Source: Conoideocrella luteorostrata (lineage: Eukaryota > Ascomycota > Sordariomycetes > Hypocreales > Clavicipitaceae). From it: a DNA stretch of 64,000 nt. The stretch covers positions 39,960 through 103,959 of the forward strand of contig JASWJB010000141.1 of NCBI GenBank assembly GCA_032433595.1, in the 5' to 3' direction. Under the pieces are notes generated by a model, which had not been told where the DNA came from, ran no database searches, and saw only the letters and a list, made by a program, of their open reading frames with translations. Shown piece after piece: positions 61,642 to 64,000 of this stretch. A program made the position numbers and the translations under genes. The first letter of the stretch is position 1; every line of letters starts with the position of its first letter.

Positions 61642-63410
61642 GGCGGAGATATTTCGCGATTAGGGTCATCGTTGCGTTGGGAAATCAGAACAGTGGCAAA
61701 ATAAAATAATATCCTAGTTTGATTCGTACAAAGTATCTTGTATTGTTTCCTTAGATCAAGTTAGGTTAGTTAACCATCTTTGATCAGTCCTTATGGATAT
61801 CTTCCTCTAATCAATTAGGCACATTCAATCCAGTTTGCGTCTACTTACCTCAAAGAGGCTCACTCTTCGTGGTTAGTGAATTGACGGGTACCTTAGAGCC
61901 TGCGCGATTTAGCAAATTAGTTGATCTGGCATCGTGTCAGCTTCCCAAAGAACTCCCAAGGCGTCGAGGCGAAGTCCGGCAAGGTCATCTTACATTCATT
62001 TCAACATTGTAGTGCGCGGAAGAGACCACAACCTGTCTAAACACAGCCCCCAAGCTCGGAAATTGACTGTTCCGTGTACGTGTGCCGTCTTGGGTTGTGG
62101 GATATGACTGCCAAGTTAATCGACGTTCAAGAGAGACGAAGTGCGACTTGGTGCGGTTGCACAGCATGAAGTCACCTGAATTCTCCTTTGCAGTCAAAGA
62201 CATAATTATATTAGGCTCATAATGTAGTCGATATAACGAAGTACCATGCACTCTGGACAGACATTCACAGACATTCCCGTGATTATGTACAAGCTTCTAC
62301 AGATAGTGATGGTGCAAATTGGCTGACCACCTTGCCTCGCGCCAGGCCCGCACTCTGGATCGAGCCTACGCGTCGATAGCTATCAAGATGCCACAGATAC
62401 CGCCTACCCCATACCTCGATTTGGATCCACACTAACTAACTTGAGCAGCTCCGATATCACTCTGCATAGTGATTAATGAGATTAATTAACCCCTTCACCG
62501 GCCCGACGCTTGGCTTTGAGCTCCGAAAATAAATATGCTGATGCAATCTTGTCCTGCAGCTTGGAGGTGTCTCGCTCTTCACAGCAGTAGTTTGTTCAAT
62601 TTGGATTGCAATTACAATGCTGCTCAAAAGGATGTGCGCTAGCAAACCACGAGAAACCTGTGTGACAGTATTTCATGCTTCATTCGTGATGCTGCAGACA
62701 AACAACCTTGCTGACGGTGGGTTTTGTTTCTCGCTGACACCGCCACCAGGAGTTCTACTCTCATTGTGCTCCCCTATTCCTCAACGGTGACATTTTCCTC
62801 TTCAGAACCAGGATTCCACTCCTACGCAATCAACCCTTCAACCTTGTTCCCTTGGCTATTCAGCCACGTCTTCAACGGAAACGGTGTTATCGGATGGATT
62901 CCGGTGAGCAATGCACCCGGTCTCAACCCTGGCTGATACTGGTCACAGTAAAGCTCAGATGCAGCATGAGGCCCTTGATCGGATACATTCAACGCTCATA
63001 TCCGTATCACCACCAACTGGAGGCGGATGGGTGCAGCGTGAGAGCTCGACGCTTCAAAATAATAATAAAAATAAAAATAAACAGCCTCCATTCAAGCTTC
63101 TACGGAGTACATACCAAGTTTTTGCAGGCTTCGTCGTTCTGTCAAGTCTTCGTTACCCGCATCCATCCCCGCCCGCCCACATCGGAACAGGATACTCTGT
63201 CCGCTTTGTGGCTCTCACCGAATGGCTAATGTTGCAGCTGTGTAACGATTCAGCGACCGTTGGAGCATCAACCTTATCTCCAGCCCCTAAATAAGTAAAC
63301 CAAGCTCTAGGCAAAAACTCTAGGCTAGTTGCGTGCATTGCTCCTATAGCGTTTTAAGATGAAGTGTATAACTATAATGTTTCCCTCTTTACCCTTTGAC
63401 TCATTAGCAC
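61642..63410. other. gene-poor region at window end
   Basis: About 1.8 kb with no supported gene. The frame 62724-62936 (STLIVLPYSSTVTFSSSEPG, then HVFNGNGVIGWIPVSN) reads somewhat protein-like but I recognise no family. A TACGGAGTAC motif lies at 63101-63110. The rest is ordinary non-coding sequence. Confidence 0.45.
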
Positions 63411-63849
63411 TGCAATACACACCAAGATTATCAACCTGATACATAACATGTGCAAAGCCATCTTCATCATCTGCATCATCTGTGTTCTTGTAATCGGCTC
63501 TAAAGGCACATTGTGCAAAGTCAATCATGACTGAAAACCGCCATAGCCTATCTCTGCTACTAGTATGCTCCTAGGTTGACTGTCATAGTGAACAACCCCC
63601 GCCATATTAACCTCTCGGACCACATCAATTACGCCTTCCACTGTCTACCAAAGAAACGGTGGATTTGGGATAATTGTCGTAAGTTCTAAAAGGGGAAAGC
63701 CGTGAACGCATTCAAGTAATATCCCAGGAGCTTGACAGTAATCTACTGCAAGATCCTGGTGGGCTGTAAATGACCGATTCGATATACCCGGGAGTGCATT
63801 GGATTTGGAGTTGTTTTAGTTCGCTATAAGCTCCAACTTCATTTGCGTA
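63411..63849 (-). pseudogene. decayed fungal protein-kinase-like (aminoglycoside-phosphotransferase-like fold) gene
   Basis: On the minus strand, three frames together spell a kinase-like protein. YANEVGAYSELKQLQ comes first, then LAVDYCQAPGILLECVHGFP and LLELTTIIPNPPFLW, then VEGVIDVVREVNMAGVVHYD and SQPRSILV (catalytic-loop-like H-D), and finally MIDFAQCAFRADYKN (the DFG-like metal-binding Asp). It is broken by frame changes near 63762 and near 63528 and by a TAG at 63645-63647. The last block stays open to 63325, but family-like sequence ends near 63411. The first block is preceded by a stop, so the N-terminus is also lost. The family is inferred from the order of these blocks. Confidence 0.72.
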
Positions 63850-64000
63850 GTGTTTCTAAGCTGTGTGGTATATTATCCCTTTGACCGCCGAGGACTGCAG
63901 TGGAGCCAGGCGGACCCACCACAACACAGGTACGAGCGCGGTACCTCACTTGCTCCTCACAACGCGTCAGAAGCCTCGCCACCTAAATTATCATACAAAT
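63850..64000. other. window end
   Basis: The final 150 bases hold no recognisable feature; they may contain more of the decayed kinase-like gene. Confidence 0.4.

Overview
The window is nuclear DNA of a filamentous ascomycete. Genes are interrupted by many short introns (about 50-170 nt) with GTANGT-type donors, CTAAC/CTGAC-like branch sites and YAG acceptors. Gene density is about one per 2.3 kb, both strands are used, and the products are typical of Pezizomycotina (Ypt7, Cwc2, Cut12-type spindle-pole protein, GCN2/cpc-3, UreF, Rit1, Nop16). I infer a sordariomycete, probably Hypocreales, from general resemblance only. Exon borders were read by eye from splice signals, frame continuity and family conservation.

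Layout. 0-24.7 kb: a dense conserved core. It holds a serine carboxypeptidase (5' end outside the window), Golgi GDPase GDA1, a Mg-chelatase-like AAA-lid protein, Rab7 GTPase YPT7, an ACAD10/11-like acyl-CoA dehydrogenase, a Spo12-family protein, GTPase RBG2/DRG2, splicing factor CWC2, urease accessory protein UreF, a Cut12-type spindle-pole protein and the eIF2-alpha kinase GCN2. 26.3-43.7 kb: E2 enzyme CDC34, a UIM protein, Hsp40 SIS1, a HAD phosphatase, tRNA modification enzyme RIT1, a divergent Gfo/Idh oxidoreductase and DHDPS-family aldolase pair, and a TRP/FLC flavin-carrier-like membrane protein.

43.7-55.5 kb is the accessory-looking part. It has long gene-poor spacers, a Vba-type vacuolar MFS transporter, a BAHD/trichothecene-acetyltransferase-like protein that seems to have lost its HXXXD catalytic motif, a short-chain dehydrogenase pseudogene and a CorA-like membrane protein. 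55.5-61.6 kb returns to conserved genes: a MARVEL protein, NOP16, an FAD amine/amino-acid oxidase-like enzyme, and a peroxiredoxin-like GPX with two possible in-frame starts (mitochondrial and cytosolic). The last 2.3 kb is gene-poor and contains a decayed kinase-like gene.

The most striking unexplained signal is a short motif, TACGGAGTA / TACTCCGTA. It occurs more than 20 times, in intergenic or intronic DNA only, often doubled or as perfect palindromes (54231-54246, 60609-60622), and clusters in the two gene-poor spacers at 44.2-45.1 kb and 54.2-54.8 kb. I found no CRISPR array, no intact transposon, and no tRNA or rRNA gene that I could support.
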